NCBI GenBank assembly: GCA_017467205.1
Contig: JAFTSQ010000015.1
Coordinates: 62,001 to 126,000 of the forward strand
Reading direction: 5' to 3'
Source: Clostridia bacterium
GTDB taxonomy: Bacteria; Bacillota_A; Clostridia; Oscillospirales; CAG-272
DNA: 64,000 nt
The position numbers were made by a program, and so were the translations under genes. Positions 51,880 to 59,389 of the stretch are shown in pieces; the first letter of the stretch is position 1, and each line of letters opens with the position of its first letter. The notes under the pieces were generated by a model. That model worked only from the letters and a program-made list of their open reading frames with translations. It was not told the DNA's origin and searched no databases.

Positions 51880-52431
51880 ATGACATACAAAATCAACATA
51901 AAAGGTCTTGAGCGCTCACTTACCCTTTGCCCTATATCCGACGAGCTTAATATAGCAGGCTTCATTCTTTTCGGCGACGTTGAGCTCACCGAGCACTGTG
52001 CAAGCGAGCTTTGCAAATTAGCGCCTGAGCACGACGTTATGATAACCGCAGAGTCGAAGGGAATTCCGCTTATCTACGCTATGAGCCGAATTCTCGGTGA
52101 GAACAGATACGTTCTCGCGCGCAAGTCGGTAAAGCTTTATATGAAGAACGTTGTCAAGTGCGAAACCAAGTCTATCTCCACGAATCAGACTCAGGTTCTA
52201 TATCTTGACGGTGACGATGCCGAGTATATGAAGGGTAAGCGCGTGCTTATAGTTGACGACGTTATCAGCACGGGCGGCTCGCTCGCCTCGCTTGAAAATC
52301 TTGTCAAGCAGGCAGGCGGTGAGGTAGTCGGTAAGATGACGGTGCTCGCGGAGGGCGACGCAATTGACAGACCCGACATTATCTATCTTCAGGAGCTGCC
52401 GCTTTTTGATAAAAACGGAAATAGAGTATAA
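51880..52431 (+). CDS. Adenine phosphoribosyltransferase-like protein
   Basis: A 183-residue protein; ATG 51880 follows GAAAGGAA. The PRPP-binding motif VLIVDDVISTGGSLASLENL is intact, and DVMITAESKGIPLIYAMSRILGENRYVLARKSVKLYM matches the type I phosphoribosyltransferase core of Apt/Xpt-like enzymes. It would condense a purine base with PRPP for salvage. The family ortholog (apt or xpt) cannot be told apart here. It is a single-gene unit ending at a bidirectional terminator. Confidence 0.85.
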   Translation: MTYKINIKGLERSLTLCPISDELNIAGFILFGDVELTEHCASELCKLAPEHDVMITAESKGIPLIYAMSRILGENRYVLARKSVKLYMKNVVKCETKSISTNQTQVLYLDGDDAEYMKGKRVLIVDDVISTGGSLASLENLVKQAGGEVVGKMTVLAEGDAIDRPDIIYLQELPLFDKNGNRV

Positions 52432-52432
52432 T

Positions 52433-52464
52433 AAAGAAGCGAGGACCGCAGTCCTCGCTTCTTT
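52433..52464. terminator. Bidirectional terminator
   Basis: AAAGAAGCGAGGAC / CGCA / GTCCTCGCTTCTTT, a perfect 14-bp stem between the convergent phosphoribosyltransferase and Wzt-like genes. Confidence 0.9.
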
Positions 52465-52466
52465 AT

Positions 52467-53249
52467 TTATATATTTGTGGGTAACTTTTTAGTCCTTAAG
52501 AACTCCTCGTACGCGTCGCAAATCCCCTTCACGTCATCGCCGAAGGTAACCTGCTCGCCGTGGTCGAGCCAGAGAATCTTGTTGCACATCGAGCGCACCT
52601 GCGCCATAGAGTGCGAAACGAGGATGGTGGTAGCACCGCCGTTTATAATGGATTTCATCTTTGCCTCGCTCTTGGTTCTGAACGCTCCGTCACCGACGGA
52701 GAGCACCTCGTCAAGAATAAGTATATCGGGGTTGACGAGAGAGGCGATAGAGAAGGCAAGGCGGGATTTCATACCCGACGACAGATGCTTGAACGCTCTG
52801 TCCTGATATTCCTCAAGCTCCGCGAACTTTATTATCTCCTCGTAAGCTTGGTCCATAAACTTTCTCGTATATCCGAGCATAGCACCGCGCAAATAGGTGT
52901 TTTCCTTGACCGTCATATCGCCGTCAAAGCCGCTGCCGAGCTCAAGGAGCGCCGCTATCTTTCCGTGGCACTTAACCTCGCCCTCGGTGGGAATCATAAT
53001 TCCCGAAACCGCTTTAAGAAGCGTGGATTTTCCCGCACCGTTCGTGCCGATTATGCCGAGCATATCGCCTCGGTTTATTGAAAAGGTCACGTGCCTGTCA
53101 GCCCAGAACTCTTTAACGTGGTACTTGCCCGTAATCTTGCGAAGGAAGAATTCCTTAAGTCCTATCTCCTTAAAGTCACCCGTCATATAGCGGATAGACA
53201 CGTCGTTAAGTGAGAGTATGGGCTCACCCGTGCTAATTATTTCAGCCAT
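52467..53249 (-). CDS. Polysaccharide ABC exporter ATP-binding protein (Wzt/TagH type)
   Basis: A 260-residue ATPase; ATG 53249 follows AAAGGAA. Walker A is GTNGAGKSTLL, the signature is HLSSGMKSRLAFSIA, and Walker B is ILILDEVLSVGD, all of the Wzt/TagH/RfbE subfamily. The opening segment (IRYMTGDFKEIGLKEFFLRKITG) is the family N-terminus. It lacks the C-terminal carbohydrate-binding domain of O9a-type Wzt, so export is probably not gated by chain-end recognition. With the permease gene upstream it exports a lipid-linked polysaccharide or teichoic-acid-like polymer. Confidence 0.9.
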   Translation of the reverse strand: MAEIISTGEPILSLNDVSIRYMTGDFKEIGLKEFFLRKITGKYHVKEFWADRHVTFSINRGDMLGIIGTNGAGKSTLLKAVSGIMIPTEGEVKCHGKIAALLELGSGFDGDMTVKENTYLRGAMLGYTRKFMDQAYEEIIKFAELEEYQDRAFKHLSSGMKSRLAFSIASLVNPDILILDEVLSVGDGAFRTKSEAKMKSIINGGATTILVSHSMAQVRSMCNKILWLDHGEQVTFGDDVKGICDAYEEFLRTKKLPTNI

Positions 53250-53270
53250 TTTTTAACCATTCCTTTCATT

Positions 53271-53304
53271 AGAGAAGTTTGAAAACTCGTTTTCAAACTT
53301 CTCT
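53271..53304. repeat. Perfect hairpin between Wzm-like and Wzt-like genes
   Basis: AGAGAAGTTTGAAAAC (53271-53286) pairs with GTTTTCAAACTTCTCT (53289-53304) around a two-base loop. There is no T-run on the minus strand after it, so it is not a simple terminator. It sits in the 57-bp gap of the leftward operon, just before the Wzt ribosome binding site. Confidence 0.7.
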
Positions 53305-53306
53305 CC

Positions 53307-54095
53307 TTATACGTAGTAGAGGAACTTATGGTTCTTCGTCTTATAGATGAGCGCGCCTATGATAAATGCAACGAGTGCATAGCCGAGCGCGAGCGCGTGA
53401 TACTGGAGTGACGGGATCGTTCCCTCAAGCACGACCAGCCTGAAATATTTAATATAAACGTAGAGCGGGTTGAGAAGGAAGAGCCTTTGTATATTCTCTC
53501 CGAAGGTGTCAACAGTATAGAATATCGCTGACATATACATAAGGAGCATAGTGAACACGCTCCAAAGATACTGAACGTCGCGGAAGAAGACGAAGAGCGC
53601 CGAGAGGATAAGTCCCATACCCACGTTGAAAAGTATCAGGCAGAGGATGGGATAGAAGAGCATAAGAAAGGCGGGGGTGAAGGTCACCTTATCGATAATG
53701 CAGAAGAGCAGGAAGACCGAGAAGGTAAGACCGAAATTAATAAGTGATGAAACGTTCTTTGAGAAGAGGAAAAGGTATTTCGGGACGTTGATTTTCGAGA
53801 AAATGCTCGCGTTATCCATAAGCGAGCTCATACCCGTGTTCGTTGCCTCGTTGAAGAAGGAGAAAACGATATTTCCGCAGAAAAGATAGATAGTGTAGTG
53901 CTCCATATTTCTGCCGAAGAACTCGGTAAAGACTATGCTCATAACCAAAAGCGTGAGCAACGGTGAGAGCACGCTCCAAAGCATACCGAGATAGGTTCTC
54001 TTGTATTTCTTTTTGAAATCGCGCTTTACAAGCTCGGAGAACAGAAATCTGTTCTCTCCAATGCGCTGAAAGAGCGCGGCAACTTTTCCTTTCAT
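53307..54095 (-). CDS. Polysaccharide ABC exporter permease (Wzm/TagG type)
   Basis: A 262-residue ABC-2 permease. ATG 54095 (MKGKVAALFQRIGENRFLFSELVKRDFKKKYKRTYLG) has GGAG six bases ahead; the ATG at 54107 overlaps that site. The cytosolic N-terminal helix with RDFKKKYKRTYLGMLWSVLSPLL is the classic amphipathic interface of Wzm/TagG proteins. Six transmembrane helices follow. It forms the channel with the ATPase encoded 57 bp downstream. In Gram-positives this pair exports wall teichoic acid or another undecaprenyl-linked glycan. Confidence 0.9.
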   Translation of the reverse strand: MKGKVAALFQRIGENRFLFSELVKRDFKKKYKRTYLGMLWSVLSPLLTLLVMSIVFTEFFGRNMEHYTIYLFCGNIVFSFFNEATNTGMSSLMDNASIFSKINVPKYLFLFSKNVSSLINFGLTFSVFLLFCIIDKVTFTPAFLMLFYPILCLILFNVGMGLILSALFVFFRDVQYLWSVFTMLLMYMSAIFYTVDTFGENIQRLFLLNPLYVYIKYFRLVVLEGTIPSLQYHALALGYALVAFIIGALIYKTKNHKFLYYV

Positions 54096-54187
54096 TGTAA
54101 TCTCCATTCTGTCGCCTGTGGCAACCCTACAACGTATAAATGAATTTTCACGCTATTCATTCCGTAAGCCAAAATTTATGCTCTACT

Positions 54188-54216
54188 ATTATATCATAAC
54201 GCAAGTGAAATGTCAA
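54188..54216 (-). promoter_or_regulatory. Promoter of the Wzm-Wzt operon
   Basis: On the minus strand: TTGACA (complement of 54211-54216), a 17-bp spacer, then TATAAT (complement of 54188-54193). Consensus hexamers, 93 bp before ATG 54095. Confidence 0.8.
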
Positions 54217-54255
54217 ATACTATTTTGCGCACGGCGAAGAGTGTGAAAATACAGG

Positions 54256-54284
54256 TTGCAAAAAGCAAAACGATGTGGTATACT
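54256..54284 (+). promoter_or_regulatory. Promoter of the DUF4422-glf operon
   Basis: TTGCAA (54256-54261), a 17-bp spacer, then TATACT (54279-54284), 30 bp before GTG 54314. It is divergent from the Wzm-Wzt promoter. Confidence 0.65.
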
Positions 54285-54313
54285 ATAAGGAGAACGGCAA
54301 AGGAGAGAGTCTT

Positions 54314-55162
54314 GTGTCATACAACGTGAAAATATTTATGTGCGCTCACAAGGCGGTGGATATCCTCCCCCCTCTTGCCACAGCGGTGCAGGGCGGCGCG
54401 GCGATTAATCCGAGAATCGAAGGGCTTTTAAGTGACGACGGCGCGCTCGGCTCGATATCCGAAAAGAACCGCGAGTATTGCGAGCTCACCGTTCAGTATT
54501 ACGCCTGGAAGAACGAGGAGTGCGACTCATACGGCTTCTGCCATTACCGCCGATTTTTCGGGTTTGGAAGTAAATCCGCTCGCCCCTACCTCGTATTCTC
54601 AACCCTTTCGGAGAAGCAACGCTCGCGCCTTCTCGGGCAAGCGGAGGAGATCGCCGCTCTTGCAAAGGAGTACGACGTGATAGTCCCTCGCCGCGAGCGA
54701 ATGGGAGTCACGGTCAGGGAAAAGTATTTTGACAGTGAGTTCTGCTTTGAGGAGGACCTCGACCGCTTCCTTGAGCTTCTCGGCAGGATGTACCCGCAGC
54801 TTTTGCCCTTCGCCGAGGAATATATGAGTGGGTACGAGCAGTATTTCTGCAATATGTTCATAATGAAGCGGCAGCTCTTCTTCGACTATTCAGAGAAGCT
54901 CTTTTCGCTTCTTGAGGCGTTTGACGAGGGCAAGACTCTTCACGGTAACTTCCAAGCCGACAGGACGGACGGCTATCTTGCCGAACGCTTCCTCGGTATC
55001 TATATACTCTATCTTAAAAGCCTCGGAAATTCGGTGTACGAGGTATCCCGTGTCGACGTTGGCTGCAGTATTTCGAAGCGTATAACCTATAAGCTTCTGC
55101 CGCCTGAGAGCAGGCTGCGGATGTTTTTGAAAAGACAAAAAACGAAAAAAGGGAAGGAATAA
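54314..55162 (+). CDS. DUF4422-family glycosyltransferase
   Basis: A 282-residue protein. GTG 54314 follows AAGGAGAG at correct spacing; the ATG at 54275 lies inside the promoter. VKIFMCAHKA at the start, GDDGALGSISEKNREYCELTVQYYAWKN, and YGFCHYRRFF are diagnostic of DUF4422, a family found in capsule and exopolysaccharide clusters. The C-terminal half (YFCNMFIMKRQLFFDYSEKLFSLLEAFDE...RFLGIYILYLK) fits. It is co-transcribed with UDP-galactopyranose mutase, so it may transfer galactofuranose or build the backbone that carries it. Confidence 0.88.
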   Translation: MSYNVKIFMCAHKAVDILPPLATAVQGGAAINPRIEGLLSDDGALGSISEKNREYCELTVQYYAWKNEECDSYGFCHYRRFFGFGSKSARPYLVFSTLSEKQRSRLLGQAEEIAALAKEYDVIVPRRERMGVTVREKYFDSEFCFEEDLDRFLELLGRMYPQLLPFAEEYMSGYEQYFCNMFIMKRQLFFDYSEKLFSLLEAFDEGKTLHGNFQADRTDGYLAERFLGIYILYLKSLGNSVYEVSRVDVGCSISKRITYKLLPPESRLRMFLKRQKTKKGKE

Positions 55163-55165
55163 ATT

Positions 55166-56275
55166 ATGCAAAAGCAGTATGATTACCTGATAGTCGGAGC
55201 CGGACTTTTCGGATGCGTGTTCGCATACGAGGCTAAAAAGAGAGGGAAGAGCTGTCTTGTCATAGATAAGCGCGACCACATAGGCGGAAATATTTACTGC
55301 GAGAATATCGAGGGCATTAACGTGCACAAGTACGGTGCTCACATTTTTCATACCTCGGATAAGCAGGTCTGGGATTATATAAACAACTTTGCCGAGTTCA
55401 ACAACTATATAAACTCGCCCGTCGCAATTTATAAGGACGAGCTTTACAATCTCCCCTTCAATATGAATACCTTCAGCAAGATGTGGGGCATTAAAACTCC
55501 TGCGGAGGCAAAGGCAAAAATCGCCGAGCAGATAGCCGAGCTCGGCATAGTCGAGCCGAAGAACCTTGAGGAGCAGGCGCTCTCGCTCGTCGGTCGCGAC
55601 GTTTACGAGAAGCTTGTAAAGGGCTACACCGAAAAGCAGTGGGCAAGAGATTGCAAGGATCTGCCCGCATTTATCATCAAGAGATTGCCGCTCCGCTTTA
55701 CCTACGATAATAACTACTTTAACGACCGTTATCAAGGTATCCCCATCGGCGGCTATACAAAAATTGCCGAAAAGATGCTCGAGGGCGTTGAGGTAAAGCT
55801 CGGCGTGGACTACTTCGATTTTATCAAAGAGTGCCCCCGTGTCGCGAAAAAGACGGTATTTACGGGTCAGATAGACAAGTTCTTCGACTACAAGCTCGGC
55901 GTTCTTGAATACAGAAGCGTCCGCTTCGAAACCGAGGTTTTGGACTGCGAGAACTATCAGGGCAACGCGGTTGTCAACTATACCGAAAAGGAAGTGCCCT
56001 ACACGAGAGTTATAGAGCACAAGCACTTTGAGTACGGCAAGCAGGAAAAGACGGTAATCTCCCGCGAATACTCTTCCGAGTGGAACATCGGCGACGAGCC
56101 CTACTATCCGATAAACAACGACAGAAACAACGAGCTTTATCTTAAGTACAAGGAGCTCGCCGACAACACGCCAAACGTTATATTCGGCGGTCGCCTCGGT
56201 CAGTACAAGTACTACGATATGGATAAGGTTATCATAGCCGCACTTGACGCAGTCCGCGAAGAGTTCGGTGAATAA
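55166..56275 (+). CDS. glf: UDP-galactopyranose mutase
   Basis: A 369-residue flavoenzyme interconverting UDP-galactopyranose and UDP-galactofuranose. ATG 55166 follows GGAAGGA, three bases after the DUF4422 stop. FAD site: YLIVGAGLFGCVFAYEAKKRGKSCLVIDKRDHIGGNIY. Typical motifs include KYGAHIFHTSDKQVW, GYTEKQWARDCKDLP and NDRYQGIPIGGYTK. Its presence implies galactofuranose in the cell envelope glycan exported by the nearby Wzm/Wzt pair. Confidence 0.96.
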   Translation: MQKQYDYLIVGAGLFGCVFAYEAKKRGKSCLVIDKRDHIGGNIYCENIEGINVHKYGAHIFHTSDKQVWDYINNFAEFNNYINSPVAIYKDELYNLPFNMNTFSKMWGIKTPAEAKAKIAEQIAELGIVEPKNLEEQALSLVGRDVYEKLVKGYTEKQWARDCKDLPAFIIKRLPLRFTYDNNYFNDRYQGIPIGGYTKIAEKMLEGVEVKLGVDYFDFIKECPRVAKKTVFTGQIDKFFDYKLGVLEYRSVRFETEVLDCENYQGNAVVNYTEKEVPYTRVIEHKHFEYGKQEKTVISREYSSEWNIGDEPYYPINNDRNNELYLKYKELADNTPNVIFGGRLGQYKYYDMDKVIIAALDAVREEFGE

Positions 56276-56280
56276 AGTGA

Positions 56281-56346
56281 CCGGCGCATTTTGGCGTAAT
56301 TGAGAAAATCTCCCACAAATCGAATGATTTGTGGGAGATTTTTTCT
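56281..56346 (+). repeat. Repeat-family partial copy D with terminator
   Basis: CCGGCGCATTTTGGCGTAATTGAGAA resembles the distal end of the dispersed repeat (GGTGCATTTGGGCGCAATCGAGAA in copy A). Here it leads into a different hairpin. Confidence 0.5.
56305..56346. terminator. Terminator of the DUF4422-glf operon
   Basis: AAAATCTCCCACAAATC / GAAT / GATTTGTGGGAGATTTT followed by TTTC. A perfect 17-bp stem. Confidence 0.88.
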
Positions 56347-56367
56347 GAATAATTGCAAAGCTTATAA

Positions 56368-56421
56368 GGCTCCTTCCGGGAGGGAGCTGTCAAACGCGTG
56401 GCGTTCGACTGAGGGAGGGGC
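56368..56421. repeat. Gut-Firmicute-type intergenic repeat (GGGAGGGAGCTGTC)
   Basis: GGCTCCTTCCGGGAGGGAGC, then GTCAAACGCGTGGCGTTCGAC (stem-loop), then TGAGGGAGGGGC. This pattern of three linked stems resembles a repeat I recall as common in intergenic DNA of gut Clostridia. There is one copy in the window, just before the PlsC-like gene's 3' end. Confidence 0.55.
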
Positions 56422-56430
56422 AAACACGGC

Positions 56431-57291
56431 TTACTTCGGCAAAAATTCGGATTCGTAATTGCCGTATTCGAGCGGCCTTTTGTAAATCTCTTCGTATTTC
56501 GCGCGGCATAACTGGCGGTTTTTTTCAAGCATTGCACGTGCGTTTTCTCTGACCGAGAGCTCGGGGTCGGGATATAACGGCGGCATAACGTGAATGGTGT
56601 ACGTCACGTCGTAAAATCCGTTTTTCCCAACGGTGTCAAGCCCTTTGAGCGTAACGAAGCAGGGAACTATCGGCACACCGTTCTTTGCGGCGTAGTGGTA
56701 CGCGCCAATCCTGTATTCTCTCGGCTTCGTATAGTTCCACCACATCGCCTGCTCGGGATAAACGAGGATAAAATCGCCCTTCGAAAGAATCGTCGTTATC
56801 GCGGAGTCGAGATTCTTCATTGTATGAATATCAGAGCTGAGTGGCAGCGTCCTTGCGTGCTTGAGCAGGAAGCCTATCATACCGCTCATAAAGAAATTGC
56901 CCTCGCGCACGACCTTATAGAGCCTGCGCTTTTTTCTCGCACACTCGGAGGCAACCTTGACTGCCAGATTCTCCGTCGGTGCAAAGTGGTTGCTCGTGAT
57001 AATAGCTCCGCCCTCAATATCTCGGATATTCTCACCGCCAACAACGGTGATTCTGAACTTTTTTCCGAGTATATGCTTGCAAGCCCATTCGATAAAAGAG
57101 GCGGCGGCGCACTTAATCTTAGAGGAAAGCTTCTTATTAAGGTAATCGACCTCGTCGGGCAAAAGAGTCCTCGACGGCGGATCGTTTTCAACGTCGCGGA
57201 AGAACGCCTCGCCGCCAAGCTTTTCGTATTCCTTTATTCTTTCAATGACCTCAAGTCTGTCGCCTGCGGGGGTGGGTATCTCCTTTTTCAA
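56431..57291 (-). CDS. PlsC-like 1-acyl-glycerol-phosphate acyltransferase family protein
   Basis: A 286-residue protein. The acceptor motif reads SNHFAPTENL, i.e. H-x4-E rather than the usual H-x4-D, so activity or substrate may differ. A later motif, ILVYPEQAMWW, stands where EGTR occurs in PlsC. There is one possible membrane-associated helix and an N-terminal helical extension. The start is TTG 57291, overlapping the GT8 stop (TTGA); no good Shine-Dalgarno is visible. Coupling to a glycosyltransferase suggests acylation of a glycolipid or envelope glycan. Confidence 0.78.
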   Translation of the reverse strand: MKKEIPTPAGDRLEVIERIKEYEKLGGEAFFRDVENDPPSRTLLPDEVDYLNKKLSSKIKCAAASFIEWACKHILGKKFRITVVGGENIRDIEGGAIITSNHFAPTENLAVKVASECARKKRRLYKVVREGNFFMSGMIGFLLKHARTLPLSSDIHTMKNLDSAITTILSKGDFILVYPEQAMWWNYTKPREYRIGAYHYAAKNGVPIVPCFVTLKGLDTVGKNGFYDVTYTIHVMPPLYPDPELSVRENARAMLEKNRQLCRAKYEEIYKRPLEYGNYESEFLPK

Positions 57292-58238
57292 CCGATCACC
57301 GCCCCCTCGCGCTCGTCAGCAAAGAGCACGGTTCTGAAGCATACCTCGCTATCGGTAAGCTCCTTTGCGCTCTTCAAAAGATTATCAGCGCCCGCGCGCT
57401 TCTTTTCGATAGCGTCCTTGCCGAACACACGTCTGAACTCTAAAAGCTCACCGTAAAAATCGGTAGACCTTGCATAGTACCAGAAATATTCCTCGTAGCA
57501 AATGCCCTCGGCGTGCCAAGGCTTCAAGAACATATTGTAATGAACGACAGAGGGCGTACCATCATAGTCCTTGTTGAAGGACATCTTGTTCCAACCGATA
57601 TCAAGATAGAGCACGCGACCCTTGCAAAGCGCGTTAAGATAATCCTGGTCGGGCGCAACGGTATCAAAGTGATATTCGTTCATCAGGTCGATAAAGGTTT
57701 TCTCAAGCCGACACTCGCGCATAGCGCGAAGGTTCATAAGAAGAACGCCGGAGTTGAAATAGTAGGGAACTTTAACGCCGACGGCGCGGTCAACGTAGTC
57801 GACGAACTCGGGCGTCGCGGTAACAATCTGGTCCTCAACCGCACCGACAAGATAGTCCTCAACGTCAAAATTGAAGAGGTTGGCGATATCGGCGTTCACT
57901 ACAACGTCGGAGTCAAGATATATCGCCTTGTCGTACTCGGGGAACATCTCGGGAATGAAAATTCTGAAATAAATAGACGCGGTGTAATAGTCGCGAAGGT
58001 GCAGCTTTTTGCCGAGCCTTTCAACGCGACCCGATACGTTGGTGAAGGTTATATCAATTCCGTCTTCAGCGAGGGCGAGTATGCGCTCGCGGCACTCGTC
58101 GGAGATAGAGGTGTTGAGAACGTGAATTTTATATATGTAGTCTTTATTTGCGTTTTCAATAATCGAGCGAATTGCAACTGCAAGGCAGGGCACGTAGTTG
58201 TCATCGCAGGAAAAGAAAATCGGAACAGTCTTCTTCAT
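57288..58238 (-). CDS. Glycosyltransferase family 8 protein
   Basis: A 316-residue cytosolic transferase; ATG 58238 follows GGAGG. VPIFFSCDDNYVPCLAVAIRSII is the GT8 N-terminus; the nucleotide-sugar and metal motif DxD is in KAIYLDSDVVVNADI. Later signatures FNSGVLLMNL and PDQDYLNAL are also typical of LgtC/GspA-type enzymes, and HYNMFLKPWH closes the active site. These are retaining transferases using UDP-glucose or UDP-galactose. Downstream, the acyltransferase gene overlaps it. Confidence 0.92.
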   Translation of the reverse strand: MKKTVPIFFSCDDNYVPCLAVAIRSIIENANKDYIYKIHVLNTSISDECRERILALAEDGIDITFTNVSGRVERLGKKLHLRDYYTASIYFRIFIPEMFPEYDKAIYLDSDVVVNADIANLFNFDVEDYLVGAVEDQIVTATPEFVDYVDRAVGVKVPYYFNSGVLLMNLRAMRECRLEKTFIDLMNEYHFDTVAPDQDYLNALCKGRVLYLDIGWNKMSFNKDYDGTPSVVHYNMFLKPWHAEGICYEEYFWYYARSTDFYGELLEFRRVFGKDAIEKKRAGADNLLKSAKELTDSEVCFRTVLFADEREGAVIG

Positions 58239-58338
58239 AATCTTGATTCCTCCGGTAGTAGCAAAAGATGCTTTTACGGTTTTTGTGTGTAGCGTCGAGC
58301 GGAGCTGTCAAACCAATCCTCTTGCAACCCACGCTACT

Positions 58339-58367
58339 ATGATACCAAAAAATTCGACCGTTGTAAA
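58339..58367 (-). promoter_or_regulatory. Promoter of the GT8-acyltransferase operon
   Basis: On the minus strand: TTTACA (complement of 58362-58367), a 17-bp spacer, then TATCAT (complement of 58339-58344), about 100 bp before ATG 58238. Confidence 0.55.
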
Positions 58368-58458
58368 GGGATAGTGTTGGAAAATGGGTATAAAGTTTGT
58401 TCTCGCGACTCTCGGAAAGTGAGAATTTTGAGAATTTTGACTGTTTTGTAAAGCGATA

Positions 58459-58487
58459 TTGACATTTTTTGCAGGATGGTGTATAAT
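58459..58487 (+). promoter_or_regulatory. Promoter of the XRE membrane regulator gene
   Basis: TTGACA (58459-58464), exactly 17 bp, then TATAAT (58482-58487): a perfect consensus. It lies 122 bp before ATG 58610. The gap 58239-58609 otherwise shows only the divergent promoter and an A+T-rich stretch with repeated GAGAATTTTGA. Confidence 0.85.
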
Positions 58488-58609
58488 TCAAGTATAAAAT
58501 ATTTGAATTCTCAAAATCCTCGGGATTTAGCGATTTCCCCCAAGCAACGCCCAAGGATATGCCGCTCTACAAAAGTGAGAGATGGATTTTTGCCCCGAAA
58601 GGAGAAAAA

Positions 58610-59203
58610 ATGAAGGACGTAAAACCAACGATATCAAAGAATCTCGCCTTCTTCCGTCGGCAGATGGGGCTGACTCAAGCCCAGCTTGCCGAAAAGCTGA
58701 ATTATTCGGATAAGGCAATATCGAGGTGGGAGCACGGAGATACTCTCCCCGATATAAACGTAATGTGTCAGCTCTGCGATTTCTACGGTATTGATATGAA
58801 CACTCTCGTGAGCGAGGACGCAGAGCTCGCGCCGCAGCCTCACACCGTCGGCAAGCCTTTCATATACAAGCTCTGCATAATGCTTCTTACCGTGTCGGTA
58901 ATATGGCTGCTCGCGGTGGTGGCATTCACCTATTACGGAATGATAGGCGGAAGCTACGAATGGCTGCTCTTCATATGGGCGCTTCCCGTAACCGCGCTCT
59001 CTGTCGGCTGGTATGCAAAGCGCATATTCCACCCGTTCGTCAGATTTATAACCAACACCTTCTTGAATTGGACGCTTATCCTCGCGGTTTTCCTGACCTT
59101 TATGCGTGGGGGATACAACGTGTGGTCGCTCTTCTTGGTCGGCATACCGATTCAGGCAATCATAATTCTCCGCTTTACGCTTAAGTTCTATAAGGGAGAG
59201 TAG
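58610..59203 (+). CDS. XRE-family regulator with four-helix membrane domain
   Basis: A 197-residue protein. ATG 58610 (MKDVKPTISKNLAFFRRQMGLTQAQLAEKLNYSDKAISRWEHGDTLPD) follows AAAGGAG. The first 70 residues are an HTH_3 domain. The remainder contains about four transmembrane helices (LCIMLLTVSVIWLLAVVAFTY onward). Membrane-linked XRE regulators of this type are frequent in Clostridia and probably sense an envelope or membrane signal. No target gene is obvious; the next gene starts 187 bp later. Confidence 0.88.
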   Translation: MKDVKPTISKNLAFFRRQMGLTQAQLAEKLNYSDKAISRWEHGDTLPDINVMCQLCDFYGIDMNTLVSEDAELAPQPHTVGKPFIYKLCIMLLTVSVIWLLAVVAFTYYGMIGGSYEWLLFIWALPVTALSVGWYAKRIFHPFVRFITNTFLNWTLILAVFLTFMRGGYNVWSLFLVGIPIQAIIILRFTLKFYKGE

Positions 59204-59313
59204 GCGGCTTTATCCTATACATATAGCATACATTTTCGCGCTTCGCCTTGTGCAAGTTGACGGCAAGTCTTCCTTAAAAGTCAATATCGTTCAATAACTG
59301 AACAAAATACCTT

Positions 59314-59343
59314 TTGAAAAACTCGTGCGTGCGGATGTATAAT
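59314..59343 (+). promoter_or_regulatory. Promoter of the dehydrogenase-isomerase operon
   Basis: TTGAAA (59314-59319), an 18-bp spacer, then TATAAT (59338-59343), 46 bp before ATG 59390. Confidence 0.6.
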
Positions 59344-59389
59344 CATAATGTAGAAAAGTGCGGTACGCCGCTAAAAAAAGGAGAAAACT

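Noticed and set aside
53271..53304. Terminator between Wzm-like and Wzt-like genes
   Set aside because: The hairpin is not followed by a T-run in the direction of transcription, and both genes are needed together.
54890..56026. 378-codon open frame opposite glf
   Set aside because: UDP-galactopyranose mutase is unmistakable on the plus strand.
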